A DNA stretch of 64,000 nt from Anseranas semipalmata (GCA_013399115.1 VXAA01000606.1:647592-711591), one strand, 5' to 3'. Positions 36,694 to 48,589 are shown, counted from the stretch's first letter. Notes: generated by a model not told the origin, from the sequence alone. A program made the numbers and translations.

Positions 36694-38230
36694 AAGGTCT
36701 ATAAGGCCTTCCTTTATGTGTATGTTAGAGTTCTTTAAATGAGTATGTTCCAACTGTCATCAAGAGCAAACACTGCTCTTGTTGGACCTACATATAACAA
36801 TACTGGGTCAGGATCAATCTCAGACTGCTTCTTCTGTGGCAGCTATAAAATAAACAGAATGAAGATGGAAAGCTATTCATCCTCTGCAGGGCAAAGTGGG
36901 CTCCATGATAACACTGATCCCTGAGACCATCATCTCCCTGACGCCAGGAATGCTCTGGCAAGACAGCACTGCCTCATCCACTCAGAATCTGACCCAAGCT
37001 TTTTACATTGTGGCATGATTTTTGGTCCACCAACCTGCAAAAGGAAAATGTTTTCCAGTGGAAGATCAAATATTTTCCAGGTGGTCTATTCTGCAGATTC
37101 AGCATTATTGCAAAGGATTTGCCTTCAAGTAAAAAAAAAAAAATTGCTTGTGTATGAGTCTCAAAAAGCAAATCAGTAAGTGGAAAGAGCAGGATAATGG
37201 AAGCACTTATCACTGAACAAAGACGTAGGTTTAGTTTGCATACATTCGAGTGGGAATGACTCTGACTTTGAAGAATGGCACGTGTCACGATATAGCCACA
37301 CAAAAGAATATAACTCAAATATGACAGAAAAGAAAAGCCTTACTAGGTAGAAACTGAATAGCAAAACTCACTTCACTTCTCCTTAGCTCTCATAAGCCAC
37401 AAATATCAGTAGTTACCAGGAAGAATTTCCTTGTCATCTACTTCTTGGGATAAATCGAGGTCTAAATCTAGACTAAAGTGCCCAGAAGATCCCGGTGAAG
37501 GAGAAAAAGAAAAAGAGAAGAATAAAGGAGAAAAATTCAGCTGAGTTTAATCTGAACAGTGTATCCATCACCAAAAATGATACAAATCAGCTATTACTGG
37601 ATCATGCAAAAGCAACTCCACTACCTGTGATCCTTCCTTTGCTTTCTAAACCTCTTTTCAGCCCAGCCTAATGAATTGTCAGAACTGTCAGACAGCTCCA
37701 AGGAATGACAAATGTCTATGATTTGCTGCTGCTGCTGCTACTTTGCTGAAAACACCTGATGTATATAGTCTTGAAATCCTCTGTTTTGTGTTAGAGGCAA
37801 GGGTAAGCTGAAGGAATTGGTGTACGTGTGGAGTTATTTTCTTCCATTTTATGTATATGTAGCCTAGTTAGAAGAATATAATGAAAGAAAGTTCAGGCTG
37901 AATATTAAAGCTCTCCCAAACCAAGAAATGACCCAAAGGGGGCAAAAGATACAACCTTAGCTGTGGTCCATTTTGAACATTTTACAATTCCATATTTAGT
38001 TGTATGATTTCATATTATGTATAATAACTGTCTGTGACCCAACATAAAACTTGCAACGATATATCCCTATACTTGTATGATGTTTTCTTCATCAAGATTA
38101 TAGATAGTAAAACACAAAGCTTTCTAACTCCACAAAGAATTTTTTTTTGACAGACAATAAGATCAATCAAATAATTAATTTGACAAATATCAGAGTTTGA
38201 GTTATACAGGCTCCAAACATTTATTAACTT

Positions 38231-38290
38231 GCAGCCAGATTCTGTGAACATTTGTCATTGACTTAAATGGGTCTAAGATTTCACTTCGTG
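38231..38290 (+). repeat. Sauropsid palindromic interspersed repeat copy
   Basis: The end motif gcagccagattctg (38231-38244) is followed by cattgacttaaatggg (38256-38271). Both are family landmarks. The right end is degraded. Confidence 0.55.
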
Positions 38291-40439
38291 ACGAGTGACA
38301 GGCCCTGATGGGTATTTAGTCATTTCTGCTATACCAGATTGGCACTGTACTTAATACATTTGCTAATTCTGTCAGAGAACTTACTCTCTATAACATTCTC
38401 CTGCACCTTCCCTGAAGAAATTCTTGTGAATCTGTCCTTTGAATAACACACACACACACACAAAAATACAGTTTTGGAAAACAGACAGTGCAATTCTTTT
38501 GCCTAATTAGTCACTTGTCCAGCACTGGAATACATTTAGAAAATGCTTTTATTGACTAGAGAACAGTTTTTTGCTGCTTCAGTGCTAGTCAGAAGATATT
38601 TTCAAGAATAGCTCCCAGGTAATCAGGTCAGTTTTATGACATTATGAGAGAGAGCCTTGTGAGTTCTCTCATTATGTGAGTACCATATAGATGATAGACA
38701 CAAATATAGTACTATACTTGAAGGAAATGGACACCAGGAACCTGATCTGAGTAAGATTAGGAGGGTCACAAATTGGGTCCCTCAGATGAAAGGTTGGAGA
38801 AGAAGAAATAAGGTTCTGGAAAGCTGATCCAACTGCATTAATGAACAAGGAAATATGTGGATCATTCCTCTTACTATCAGAGTGAGGTTTATTGTCATAG
38901 AGTGAGCCATTTGTGGTGCTGGTCCAGACTGAAAGGGCTGCTAAAAGTACAAACCTTAATAAGAACTGTGAGGACATCTTATCATTTTTCTTGTAGGCCA
39001 ACTCATTTCCACCTTGGGGGAAAAATATGCTGTTTGTAGATCAAAGGACACTCCCTACCACTCTTCTCCAAGCTCTCACAGTGATCTGCCTGAATGGTAG
39101 AGCCAAGGGTGATGCTTCAAAGACTGGAAATGAGGTTGAATTAGGTCTCAATGTTTTATCAATTTCACTAAGGCTTTGGGCTCTCTGCAAGCCAAGAGCA
39201 TCAGCCAATCTTATTTCACAATGAATCAGGCCTAGACGAAACAGAAGCTACTTGCCTAGTCCTTGCTAGTCTGACTAGAGTAGGGTTTGGGAAAAGCAAC
39301 AAAAAAAAAGCCTATAAAATTTCAAATGAATTAATTCACTCACATGAAAGATGGCAGAGCAGAAAGCCCCTGTACTGTGTGTCTTACCAGCAACCACCAC
39401 CAGAACACACTAGCACAGCTGCTATGTTTGTCTGGCGTGCCTGCAATTGCTACTATGTTGTCATCTCTCCAGACATCATAGCAATGAACAGTTTCCTCCT
39501 CAAACCACTCCTGTGAGTCTCCCCATTTTACAGAGAACTGAGGTGCAGGGGAAACAGCGTGGGACTTCCAGGGTATCAGTTTGCTGGAACCAATTGAAAT
39601 CAAGAGAAATCAGGGCTCTAAACAAGGTTTAAATACAAAATAACCTGGAGAAATTGATCTTAAAGGCTTTGATGTCGGGGAGTCAGTTGCAGTAAACCAG
39701 GGGGTGGAAAACAGTTTCCCCAAATATTAAGTGAATGCCTAAGTACTGGGATAATGCACCCTCTCCATTACAAACAGACGTTCTCAGGCCATGCTGGGTT
39801 ATTGTCACCCCCCATGTCATGCCAAAAGCACTTTGATAGGACCATCTGAGGATCTTGCAGGACACCTGTGCTGAAGGATAACGAAAGAGGTATGGTGCTC
39901 ACTCAGCAACGAGAGCTGAGCTCCCACACACAGCCACAACAAAGGGCAGGAGGAAGCTCTGAGATACACTGCTGGTCCCATAGATGCACTACAAATGAAG
40001 ATGTGTATATCCAGACAGGAGGAATAATGAGAAATAAATGCCAAAGAGATTACTGGGTTCCTCTCATAGATTAACTCTGGTTTGACAATGGTTGGGGTTT
40101 GGGAACTCCTCTATGATTTAAGAATAAGAATTCCTCTCTAAGTGGCCTAAAACTCGCTGCTATATCATCACTTGCTGTTGTCAAATAAATAATCATGCGA
40201 AATCAGCTGCAGAGAAAAGTCTCCTGTAGAACTGAGTTCATGCATGACATATGATATATCTTTTCAAAGGAACAGATACATCTTTCTTACAGCCAGCATG
40301 CAGCTTCCTTCACTGCACCTTCCCTCCCATCCAAATCACCTCAAATAAATGTGAGTTCTGCTGTGTTCACAGTAATTCCTTCATTTTTAAACACATAATG
40401 GAAATGTATAACTAGTCCTCATAAAAATTTATATCTCAA

Positions 40440-40700
40440 TTCATCCCTTTAATTTATAACAGGCCCTCCAGGCAGTTATTATTCAAACATTAATAAAATG
40501 CCTATGGATCACCAAAAGCATCAATTTTCACATTCACCTCCCCTCCTATTTGTACATATATAAAGCCAGATTAGAGTTAATGCCACTTCTGTGTCTAACA
40601 ACAATTACGTCTTTAATAAGATAGGAACAAATGATATATTATCTTAATCATGTTAGGAATTTGAGTTCTTTTCATGAAACAAAGTTGAATTTTTTATGCC
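40440..40700. promoter_or_regulatory. Candidate conserved noncoding element
   Basis: Unique AT-rich DNA with no repeat signature and no open frame. It has several ATTA/TAAT cores and a TATATAAA-like element near 40557-40564. Included as a candidate only. Confidence 0.15.
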
Positions 40701-41285
40701 CTTTGTGACAATTGTTACTTAACAGCCTATATGTTTGGATATTGCAGTTTATGCAAATGTTCATGTTCTATAAATTTTAGATTTATCTCCATTTATCATT
40801 CCACATGTTCTGATATAGAGACATTATGGTTTAGCATGTGACTCTGCACACAGTCTAAAATATGATTAGGACACCTTTCATTTATTTATACCATAGAGAA
40901 AAGGATGGAGGGGGGAGAATAGCTAGTGTAGGGGCTAAATCCTCAACTTCCATAAAGCAATGTACTTTGCAGAGCTACATCTCACTATGCTGACATAAAT
41001 CCATCTGAGAATTTCATCTTGCATTTGCTAACAGTTGAATTTTAAAGGATTAAAGTTTATAAGGGAACCTAGGCTTCATTCTGTGTTCTAAAAGCGGTAG
41101 CCAGCTCATTGTATGTCACATTGTAAAAACTCTTACTCATGAGAGTAATTATTGCTAATATGAGCTCTCCCATAGACAGACAAGGAGATAACTTGCATGC
41201 ACAATAGTTTTTGGTTTGAAGCTCATTTAAGAGGAGCAATGATCATTAGGGCCATAAATATACATAAGAAATAATTTTCTGTGAT

Positions 41286-41315
41286 TTTTCTTTTTTTCTT
41301 TTTTTTTTTTTTTTT
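41286..41315 (+). repeat. T-rich tract
   Basis: Nearly pure T with three C interruptions, ending in T17. Confidence 0.92.
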
Positions 41316-41364
41316 CTGCTGGGAAATTTAAAGCTTATTGAATTTGGAGAAGAGAGTGGGAAAC

Positions 41365-41465
41365 ATAGATCCTAGGCCCATATTTTGATTCTGCGTAAAT
41401 CACTACAGTTGTGTTGACATCCAATAAACAGCATCACTTTATGTCATCTGAGAAGCTGGCCCTTT
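41365..41465 (+). repeat. Sauropsid palindromic interspersed repeat, long diverged copy
   Basis: It begins near gattctgcgtaaatcac (41388-41404), corresponding to the 'gattctg...ttacac' half of the element. It ends with gagaagctggcccttt (41450-41465), a degraded form of the 'gatcagaatctggccc' terminus. The inner core has been lost. Confidence 0.45.
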
Positions 41466-42262
41466 GCATGGCCATCAGAAGAAAACAACAACTACAAAAC
41501 ACTCAAAGCATCTGAGGTCTAAAGGAGGTTAGATTTATTTTTGGACTTTGCTCACACTAATTACCAGTGGTGTTCTGGATGGGTCCTAAGCTAAGGAGAA
41601 ATTACCAGGAAAGGTGATGTCATTATAGTTTATTTACACAGGTAAACACAGCATATAGGAAAGAATTCAGTTCCACCACCTGCATTATGGAAACTGCATT
41701 TGTAGCAGCTTTGCAACCAGGCATTAGCCGCCCAGGAAAGCTGTCTCCTTTAGAGAGTTTGCAGCATTTATCTGGAAGATTTTATTACAACGTCTCCCAC
41801 CCATGCCCATGGGAAGCTCCCCTTCATTCACTAAGGTGCTCTCTCTGTTTCCCATGCACTGTTGAAAATGCTGATGAAGACTCAGGGAGGGACCAAAACT
41901 AAAGTGAACCCCATTAAGACAGGAGCTGCCTTCCTGTGTGTTTCATTATTAATACTGAGTTCAATTACTCTGATTTCTTCTGTTGATGAATTAGTAGCAC
42001 CAGAACCAAGTCCCTGGCTGATACCCATTTGTCTTTGCTTATAAGTGCTAATGTGATCCTGTTCCTTTAAAATCAAACTCCTGCTTCAGTCACTTTACGT
42101 CTTTGCAACACTAACTGTCTTTTCACTAATTGGTTCTGTGTAAATGAAACAAGCTGAAAAACACTGTGGCACCAATAAATATTAATAAGTTATTGTTTGT
42201 TTTCTTTACCTTGCTTATGAATTCATACAAAGACAGTGCTAAGACATTAACTCCAGTCTATT

Positions 42263-42290
42263 AATTGCCACCTGATAATTGCCACCTGAT
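42263..42290 (+). repeat. 14-bp tandem duplication carrying CACCTG
   Basis: The unit aattgccacctgat occurs at 42263-42276 and 42277-42290 without mismatch. Each copy holds one CACCTG E-box (42269-42274, 42283-42288), so the two boxes are 14 bp apart on the same strand. Confidence 0.95.
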
Positions 42291-42366
42291 ACTTTTCTCC
42301 TGGATAATTAGGTACCCATTAGTTCTAATCAAGTAGTTACTTAATTATTGCAGTAATTAGTCTAAT
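42263..42366. promoter_or_regulatory. Paired E-box and TAATTA cluster
   Basis: Two CACCTG boxes are followed within 75 bp by three TAATTA homeodomain cores (42305-42310, 42342-42347, 42354-42359). Paired CACCT-type sites are the known recognition pattern of ZEB1/ZEB2 two-hand zinc-finger repressors, and TAATTA is bound by many homeodomain proteins. The density is seen directly; the enhancer or silencer role is inferred. Confidence 0.35.
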
Positions 42367-43401
42367 GGACTAGCAAATTGAAGCTTTATCACTTTTGGAT
42401 ACTTAATGTTCCTGACAGAGTACTTCACAAGTGTCAGGGTTCCTGATTCAGCAACCTGCCATCTATGAACCCCCTGCTGCCACTTCCACCCCACCCACAC
42501 TGCTCCCCAGCCACTTGCTAAAACAACTCTGGTTGTTGAAGCCAGAGGCAACATAAATTGGAGTCCTTCTTCCTTCTCTTTCCCCTTCCCACCCCCGTCT
42601 ATGCCTCCCCTCCTGTGCTCTTACTGCTCGGCTCATTCCACACCAAAAGAACTTTGCTGGGAAATTAAATAACATCTTGGCATGGAGATCACATGCATTA
42701 GGCTGTATGGCAGCGTGATTCAAAGGAAGGAGCTAATGTTGACAGGTGTGGGAAGAAAAAAGCAACTGTGAGGGGAGAAATAATAAAGAGCATTCATGAA
42801 TACTCAAACACAGCCAGGCTTGGAAAGAAAAAGGGAGAGGAGCAAAGACAACTGGTGGTAAATGAAGGCATGACTCCAAGGTCTGGGACTGGTAATAGGT
42901 CTCTCTTTCATCTTTGAATCAGAGATGCAAATTTAAGAGATTTTTACTGAATAAAAATCATGGAAAGTCTTTTCTGTCCATGGACTCTGTAGCACAAAGT
43001 TGGTGGACAAAAGACCACTAGCATTTCTCTGATCCATGTTTTTATGATTAATTTCATACTTAATTCCAAAGAGCTGTCAATCCTATATCCAACAATTCCA
43101 CGATATTCAGTTCAGAAAGGGCATGTGAAATACTGTCCTCACACTGCCATCCATGCACTGGTCCATACGTTGTCTTTGGGGATTGTGCTTGCTTTTGGAT
43201 CCTAGTGTGTTTGCGACAGGCATAGACATTTAGGAGCATCACAACATTAAATGTGGATTTCTATCTCCCATTGATCATCTGATCCAGATTCTCTCAAGCC
43301 TTTTCATGTCAGATTTGTATCAGAATTGATCATCAAGCCCTTTGGCAAGTGTCATCTGCCCCAGGCGTTGCAATGTGTATCATATAATAGCTCATTGTAC
43401 T

Positions 43402-43423
43402 GGGGAGGGGAAAAGGGAGGGGG
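43402..43423 (+). other. Potential G-quadruplex motif
   Basis: Four runs of at least three G (GGGG, GGGG, GGG, GGGGG) are separated by loops of 1, 4 and 1 bases, all A. This fits the standard G3+N1-7 rule. It stands alone in AT-rich DNA. Confidence 0.7.
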
Positions 43424-44852
43424 AACAGAATTGATCCTGCACAGAAATAAAGAGGTTAATTCCATTCAATAATGCTTGACAACTTGCTAATGGTTAAACT
43501 ACTTCACATATGTGGTAAGATTATGTATTCTGAAATAGATGTATTTGTCTTTCTTGATCAGATATCTCATGTTTCCGTTACTGCTAACTCTGTAGCGCAG
43601 TCTGGGGTTTTGTCCAGAGAAGGGCTCCAGAACATGCCTCGATTGAATCCTGCTGGAGGGTGCTGGGTTTCCAACCAGCTGGGTACCCGGGGTTGCTTTT
43701 TTGGATAGGAAGACTTAGCTGGTGACTGGGTCTTGACCTATTGTGGAACTAGAACAAGTCCAAGTTGTGCACTGGATCAGAATTCTCTTATGCTTCAAAA
43801 TCCATACAATTTGGGTTACCAATACAGACACCAAAGTCCCCTAGTCAGCCATGTAACACATATTCATAAACCAAATATACTCCATACCTCAGTATCCTCA
43901 CAAACACCAGACTTTGACTTACCTAGTGAATTTCCATCAGTATTTTCATATTATCAGAACTCAGAAGCCACCAGTTTTCTGGGGAAACATAAATTAATTC
44001 TCCTAATTCTTCCTACTGTAAGAAAGATAGGGTCCTTTTTCAGTTACTTTACACTTTTACCCAAAATACAACAGACTGTGCTAAAGAGATCACTAGCTCA
44101 TGAGTTTTCTGCCTTAGCTCCACATGCATCCATCACAACTGTTTGTGAATGCTCATTTACTCTGAAGTTACTCTTTAGGTAACAGCCAATAAAACCTTAT
44201 GCTGCTGTTGAAAAAATCACGCCACAGAACTGCTTAAACACCTGTGTGAGGCCACTGAGCAATAACAATCCCATGCACTCAAAGCAAAATTAGGCAAAGC
44301 GTACTTGGCCCATTAAGAAAACATATTGCTTGAAATTACAGTGCCTCAGGATGCCTAGATTCTGCTCCTGGTGCTGGCTCCACAGGATAAGGCTACCAGC
44401 CCTACTCAGCACGGGACCTGTATTGTTGACCTGAGTTCAAGCACCTGAAACCACTGTCTCTGTCAAAGGCTCCAAGTGGCAGAAATTTACCACCGACAGC
44501 CTCATCTGACCTCCCAAAATTACTTGGACTTCTCTGTCCTGCTGTGAGCAAACTTGGTCCAAATCTGGACCAAAAATGAAGGTGATGGCAGAGGGGCAAC
44601 AGGTCGGGGGGATCCATACAGGGGTCTCCTGCATGCTGTGCCTGTGCTGGGGCTATACAGAGACCGTCTGCCTCCAGTGCTATCGATCCAGCACAAGAAC
44701 TAAACTCATTTTAAGGATGCTGAGAGAGAACAAGAAAACTATATGTGACAGATGTTAGTCACGTTGCTTAATGTACGACTTGAAGGTGTTCAGATGCTCT
44801 GGTGATGAGGGTGCTAATAAAACCAATGCAGAATAGAGTGAAGCAGGCTAAG

Positions 44853-44895
44853 AAAGGCTTTTTAGCTTTAGAAAGCTAAAAAGGCTTTTTAGCTT
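44853..44895 (+). repeat. Perfect short hairpin plus direct repeat
   Basis: ctttttagcttt (44858-44869) and aaagctaaaaag (44872-44883) are exact inverse complements, giving a 12-bp stem with a 2-base spacer. The 16-bp unit aaaggctttttagctt occurs at 44853-44868 and again at 44880-44895, so the right arm of the palindrome is followed by a third, direct copy. This looks like a small palindromic duplication, not an RNA gene. Confidence 0.9.
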
Positions 44896-46993
44896 GAAGG
44901 AGGATTAAATGTCATACTATCCACGTCATCAATTTTCCCTCTGGATTTGACTTTGAAGCACTTGTGCAGTTCTCCAGCAATGACACGGCAACAAGCAAAT
45001 TAGAAGACAAACTGAGAATACCTTTTCTGTTGGAAACACCAGGAGAAACTGTCCAATGATTATTGAGAGAGGGAGATGCAGAACTCATTAAGGTGAGATT
45101 GCTTGGAAAACTTATGATGGTGTTGCGTGCAAAAGAAAAGTAGAAAAAAAGCATAAAGAAGCAAAATCCTTAGCACCCTTTCAACTATTTCTCTCTATGC
45201 ACTTTCTAGCACTTCAGTTCACAGGCTCAGTAGGCAATCAATTTTAGCTTGTAACAATTCGGCAGTTTAAGATCTCCATAATAGTTTGGACCACTGCTGT
45301 TCAATGGGCTGCACAGCTTATGGAAAAGCCTGCATGTTGTTCTGGGGAGAGGTGTAAGCACAAAGGGAAGGAAAAATCAGGGAGGCAAGCTGCTTCCAAT
45401 TTGTCTATCCAAATCTAAGATCTTTTTATGGGGTGTGGGTTATTATTGGAAAGATCTTAGTCTTCATCTCTTTGAGGAGTTCCTTGAGCACTTTTATACT
45501 TTTCAGCATTTTCTTGCTTTTGTACACGTGGAAAAAAATGCCAGCCCAGAGGATACAAGGATAAGACAGATCAAAGACAACTGTTCAGCCTTCTGCCACT
45601 GAGTAAAGAAGGGTTGTTTGTCTGTATGGGAAAGTTAGTAGCAAAGTAGCTAAAGGGTGACATACAGAATGCAATATGCATCCTCATGAGCACTTCTGGC
45701 AAACATTACGTGCAAGATACTTTGCACAAAGGCAATAGGAATTTGCCCCAAGGGAGACCGAAATGTTAGTGAGGAGTAGCTAATTCACGGTCAGTCTGGT
45801 CCTTGCTCCCATCTCCTGACTGCCACAAGCAGCTACATCCCGGGTCCTGCTGATCAGAAGAGCTTGGTGCCCAAGAAGTTCAGAAGAGCCTGAGGATAGT
45901 GGGGTGGTAGTTAGGTTGGAAAGACACTCCCAGCCATAATTTCATCCTTCTGGCATAACTGGACAAAGAGGTGGGAGTATGAGAGAATTGTTACAAAACC
46001 TCTGTCCCCAGGAGATGCAGCACTGGCCAGAGGGAGGAGGGTTGAATGTCTGGGCCACCTTCCATTGCTACATCAAGATGCCAGTCTCATTGGGCTTCTG
46101 TAGCTGGCCTTTGCTAAAGGTTAGGCACATAGAAATGGGTAAAGAATTATGTGGTAAAAAGTTATCTGACTCTACATTCTCATTCTGTTATTGGGGGGAA
46201 TCCAGGTGAAGCAAGCACCAAATGCTCATATTCAGTTCACCCTGCTGGACATGCGTCTTCTGTCACCCCAATGCAGAAAAGCCTGGTAGGTGCCAGTTTG
46301 TCCATCTCTCCTATCAGTTGCTGCAAGGGTTCTGTGGTATCTTCTTTAGCAACATGCACAGCAACAGCACAACCAGCATAGTTGTCCAAGTCTGCACCAG
46401 TGCCCCAGAAACAGCCTGGGGGACTTCAATGTCCTCTCGTGTGTCATCCTAACACAGCAAGTAATCTGCTTGCCTTCTAATACTACTTTCTTGTCCTCAT
46501 TTAGATGGTCATAGTGTATATCCAGTGTTAAGATAATCTCAGGGTAAAAGTGAAGAGGGAGGAGAACTAATTGTCCTGAAGTTTTGGCATGTGGATGGTT
46601 GAACCCCTGGACTGGAGGATCTTTGCTTTTGTTGTCATTTTTTTTTTTTTTTTTTGCAGGTTCTTCTTAGCTGCCTGTCAGACTGGGCCATAGTGAAACT
46701 CAACATCTTGCAGAGACATAAAATGGAAAACAGGCAACTCATCAGAAAAGTAGCAGCTGTTTTACACCATCACAAAACAAAATCATCATACACTAAAAAC
46801 TAGATTTAGCAGTTTAAAAGAGCTGCTAACACAAAATTAGCTGGAGACAACAGCGCGGTTTTGTAACTGACAGTGCTTCACTCAAATGCCCTAATTCATG
46901 TAAAAACAACTTAGGAAACATTAAACGGCTGATGCTTTTGGAAAGGGGAAGAGCATTCAGACTTTCAATAGCTGCTTAGGAAGAACACGCAGA
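44896..46993. other. Noncoding stretch, no gene seen
   Basis: No supported coding region. An 18-T run followed by GCAGG (46638-46660) resembles a plus-strand splice acceptor, but no exon or donor downstream supports it. Several 76-codon frames near 46 kb overlap each other and look like chance. Confidence 0.66.
46638..46655 (+). repeat. T18 homopolymer
   Basis: Eighteen consecutive T followed directly by GCAGG. Confidence 0.93.
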
Positions 46994-46999
46994 TTTATT
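46994..46999 (-). terminator. AATAAA-type poly(A) signal downstream of the pseudogene
   Basis: On the minus strand AATAAA lies about 66 nt beyond the TAA stop of the protein-like frame, after a short A-rich tract (47008-47025). In a decayed terminal exon this would be the old polyadenylation signal. The hexamer is frequent by chance in AT-rich DNA. Confidence 0.3.
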
Positions 47000-47007
47000 A
47001 CATCATC

Positions 47008-47025
47008 TTTTTTTTTTTTTCTTTT
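47008..47025 (-). repeat. A-rich tract downstream of the pseudogene stop
   Basis: T13-C-T4 on the plus strand, i.e. an A-rich run on the minus strand starting about 40 nt after the pseudogene stop. It could be the remains of a retroposed poly(A) tail or ordinary low complexity. Confidence 0.8.
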
Positions 47026-47064
47026 ACAAATTTTAAATAAGCATTGTGTCAAAACTGCCACCTC

Positions 47065-47543
47065 TTAAATAACAATGATACTGCAGTCCTCCTGACAGAG
47101 GGAGACACCAGTTTTTATCAGCAAGTCATTTGTGTTTATTGCAGGCTGAAAGCCAGTAAAAAGGTTGTACAAAACTTCAGCAGGGAATGAGATGGAATTA
47201 GGAGGCCTTGAGCACTTTGGATCATCAAATACTTCAATAACTGGATATGGCTGTTCATCTGACCATAAGTTCGTACACATGGAGAGGATATAAAGACCCA
47301 ACTGCTTTATGAATGGGCTTTCTGTTGCCTTCTCATATGCATACACGATCTGTGCTAGATAAAGGTGGAACATGAGCTTTCCTTTGGCCCAGCTGTATTT
47401 CCCACTGAGGATAAAAATTTCCCCGTGATGTAGATACATTTTGCCCATAACCAACACAACTTACGAGAGTTAGAAATTTGCCTGGCAAGAGATTTAGCTA
47501 AGCCTATTATTACCAGAGCATATGTGGCTTGACCACAGGTCTG
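47065..47543 (-). pseudogene. Protein-like fragment with one frameshift (TPR-like)
   Basis: Reading from high to low coordinates, 47457-47065 is open for 130 codons and ends in TAA (47067-47065). The first 45 residues fit a tetratricopeptide motif: G12, F15, A24 and L28 have the G8-Y11-A20-F24 spacing of a TPR, and a second helix-like stretch follows (residues 33-60). The C-terminal half is rich in P, F and Y and looks like a real protein tail. Just upstream (47543-47463) another frame is open and continues sensibly if one base is lost near 47460. A stop in the main frame (TAA at about 47470) and the absence of a good start show that it is not an intact gene. It may be the decayed last exon of a multi-exon gene (an acceptor-like ...gatgacag ends at about 47544, AATAAA at 46999-46994) or a processed copy (A-rich tail at 47025-47008). 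I do not recognise the parent protein, and a sequencing error cannot be excluded. Confidence 0.45.
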
Positions 47544-47629
47544 TCATCTAGCAGCCATAAAAGGGTGATTCTTGATTGCTTAGGACTAGATTTGAGTTGT
47601 CAATATGATTACTAAGAGGAGAATTAGTT

Positions 47630-47660
<31 letters not shown>

Positions 47661-47664
47661 TTTT
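47630..47664 (+). repeat. (ATTT)n microsatellite
   Basis: About eight TTTA tetramers ending in TTTTATCC. Confidence 0.95.
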
Positions 47665-48589
47665 ATCCTAGATCAGCCTAATTTTTGTCTCTACTATATT
47701 TTCCCTGCCTGTGGAATGGGCACAACTTCACAATCCTTAACAGTGTCTGTGGGTTTTGTAAAGTTAATATCTAGAAATAGCTTGGAAGATTAGTAGTAAT
47801 ACATATGTGTCAAGAAGGGAATATTGCCACTGACAGTAATAGCAGTTATGATTGTTTAGATGTAATCCACATGCTTTTCAACAGACTAAAGTCTCTGACA
47901 GCTCTCTTCCTGACCTGAGTTTCTGGAGCATGTACAGCACTCCACAAAGCAGCCCTGCTCTGGCTGAGGTGCTTCCACGTCTCCCTCAGTGGCAAATCCC
48001 TTCACCCTGTGTGTCTCAGGTGATTCTCCCATCAAGTCCCATCAAACTGCTGCCTGAGGAAGCAATTCTGGGCTGGATATGGCATAAAGGAGGGATAAAG
48101 TTTAAGCTGAGGTCTGGCTATTTGTTCTGTGCAGACAAGTTGTGGCCCTGAAGAAGTGTTTTGTCTTCCAATAAATTGCAGCGGTAGGAGTATAAAAAAT
48201 GCCCCCTTCTTCAAGGGTATTTTTATTTAGAGCCCACTCTTCAAAAGACTATATATAGATGTAAAAGTTGAGGTGCAATCCAAAGTTTGAAAAGTTACAG
48301 ACTCTTACAGACAGTCTCTGATGGATCTGATTTTTTCAGCTAAAGAACATCTATGCTCTTGACCTGAGACCTAGATTTCACATTTCAGGAATTAAATGAG
48401 CATCATTTTCTAAAAGATATTAGACCAAGGCTGGGCTATCCAAAATATGGCTTCAGGATTTAGATGAAGACATTGTCATGTCAAGGAGACTTAAAATCTG
48501 ACATATCTTGTTTCTGTTGAAAAGCCAGACCTAGTTTTTTATACTACATTGTGGCTTGTTATGTGCAGGAGGCAAAGGAAAACTGGAAG

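Larger units (their letters stand above)
32671..38230. other. Noncoding stretch, no gene seen
   Basis: No supported coding region. It contains G11 (34008-34018), a short CA repeat (35023-35037), a TTTG repeat (35932-35953), A18 (36599-36616) and a TA repeat (36676-36693), separated by unique AT-rich DNA, some of it a candidate regulatory segment. Confidence 0.68.
38291..44857. other. Noncoding stretch with candidate regulatory segments
   Basis: No supported coding region; the longest open frame (about 149 codons near 43.7-44.2 kb) has no recognisable pattern. It contains a CA repeat (38448-38461), a T-rich tract (41286-41315), a palindromic repeat copy at 41.4 kb, a homeodomain/E-box cluster at 42.26-42.37 kb and a G-run motif at 43.40 kb. 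Confidence 0.66.

Noticed and set aside
43733..44182. 149-codon plus-strand frame
   Set aside because: No recognisable motif, no good start context or splice signals, and chance-like residue usage (many S, H, L).
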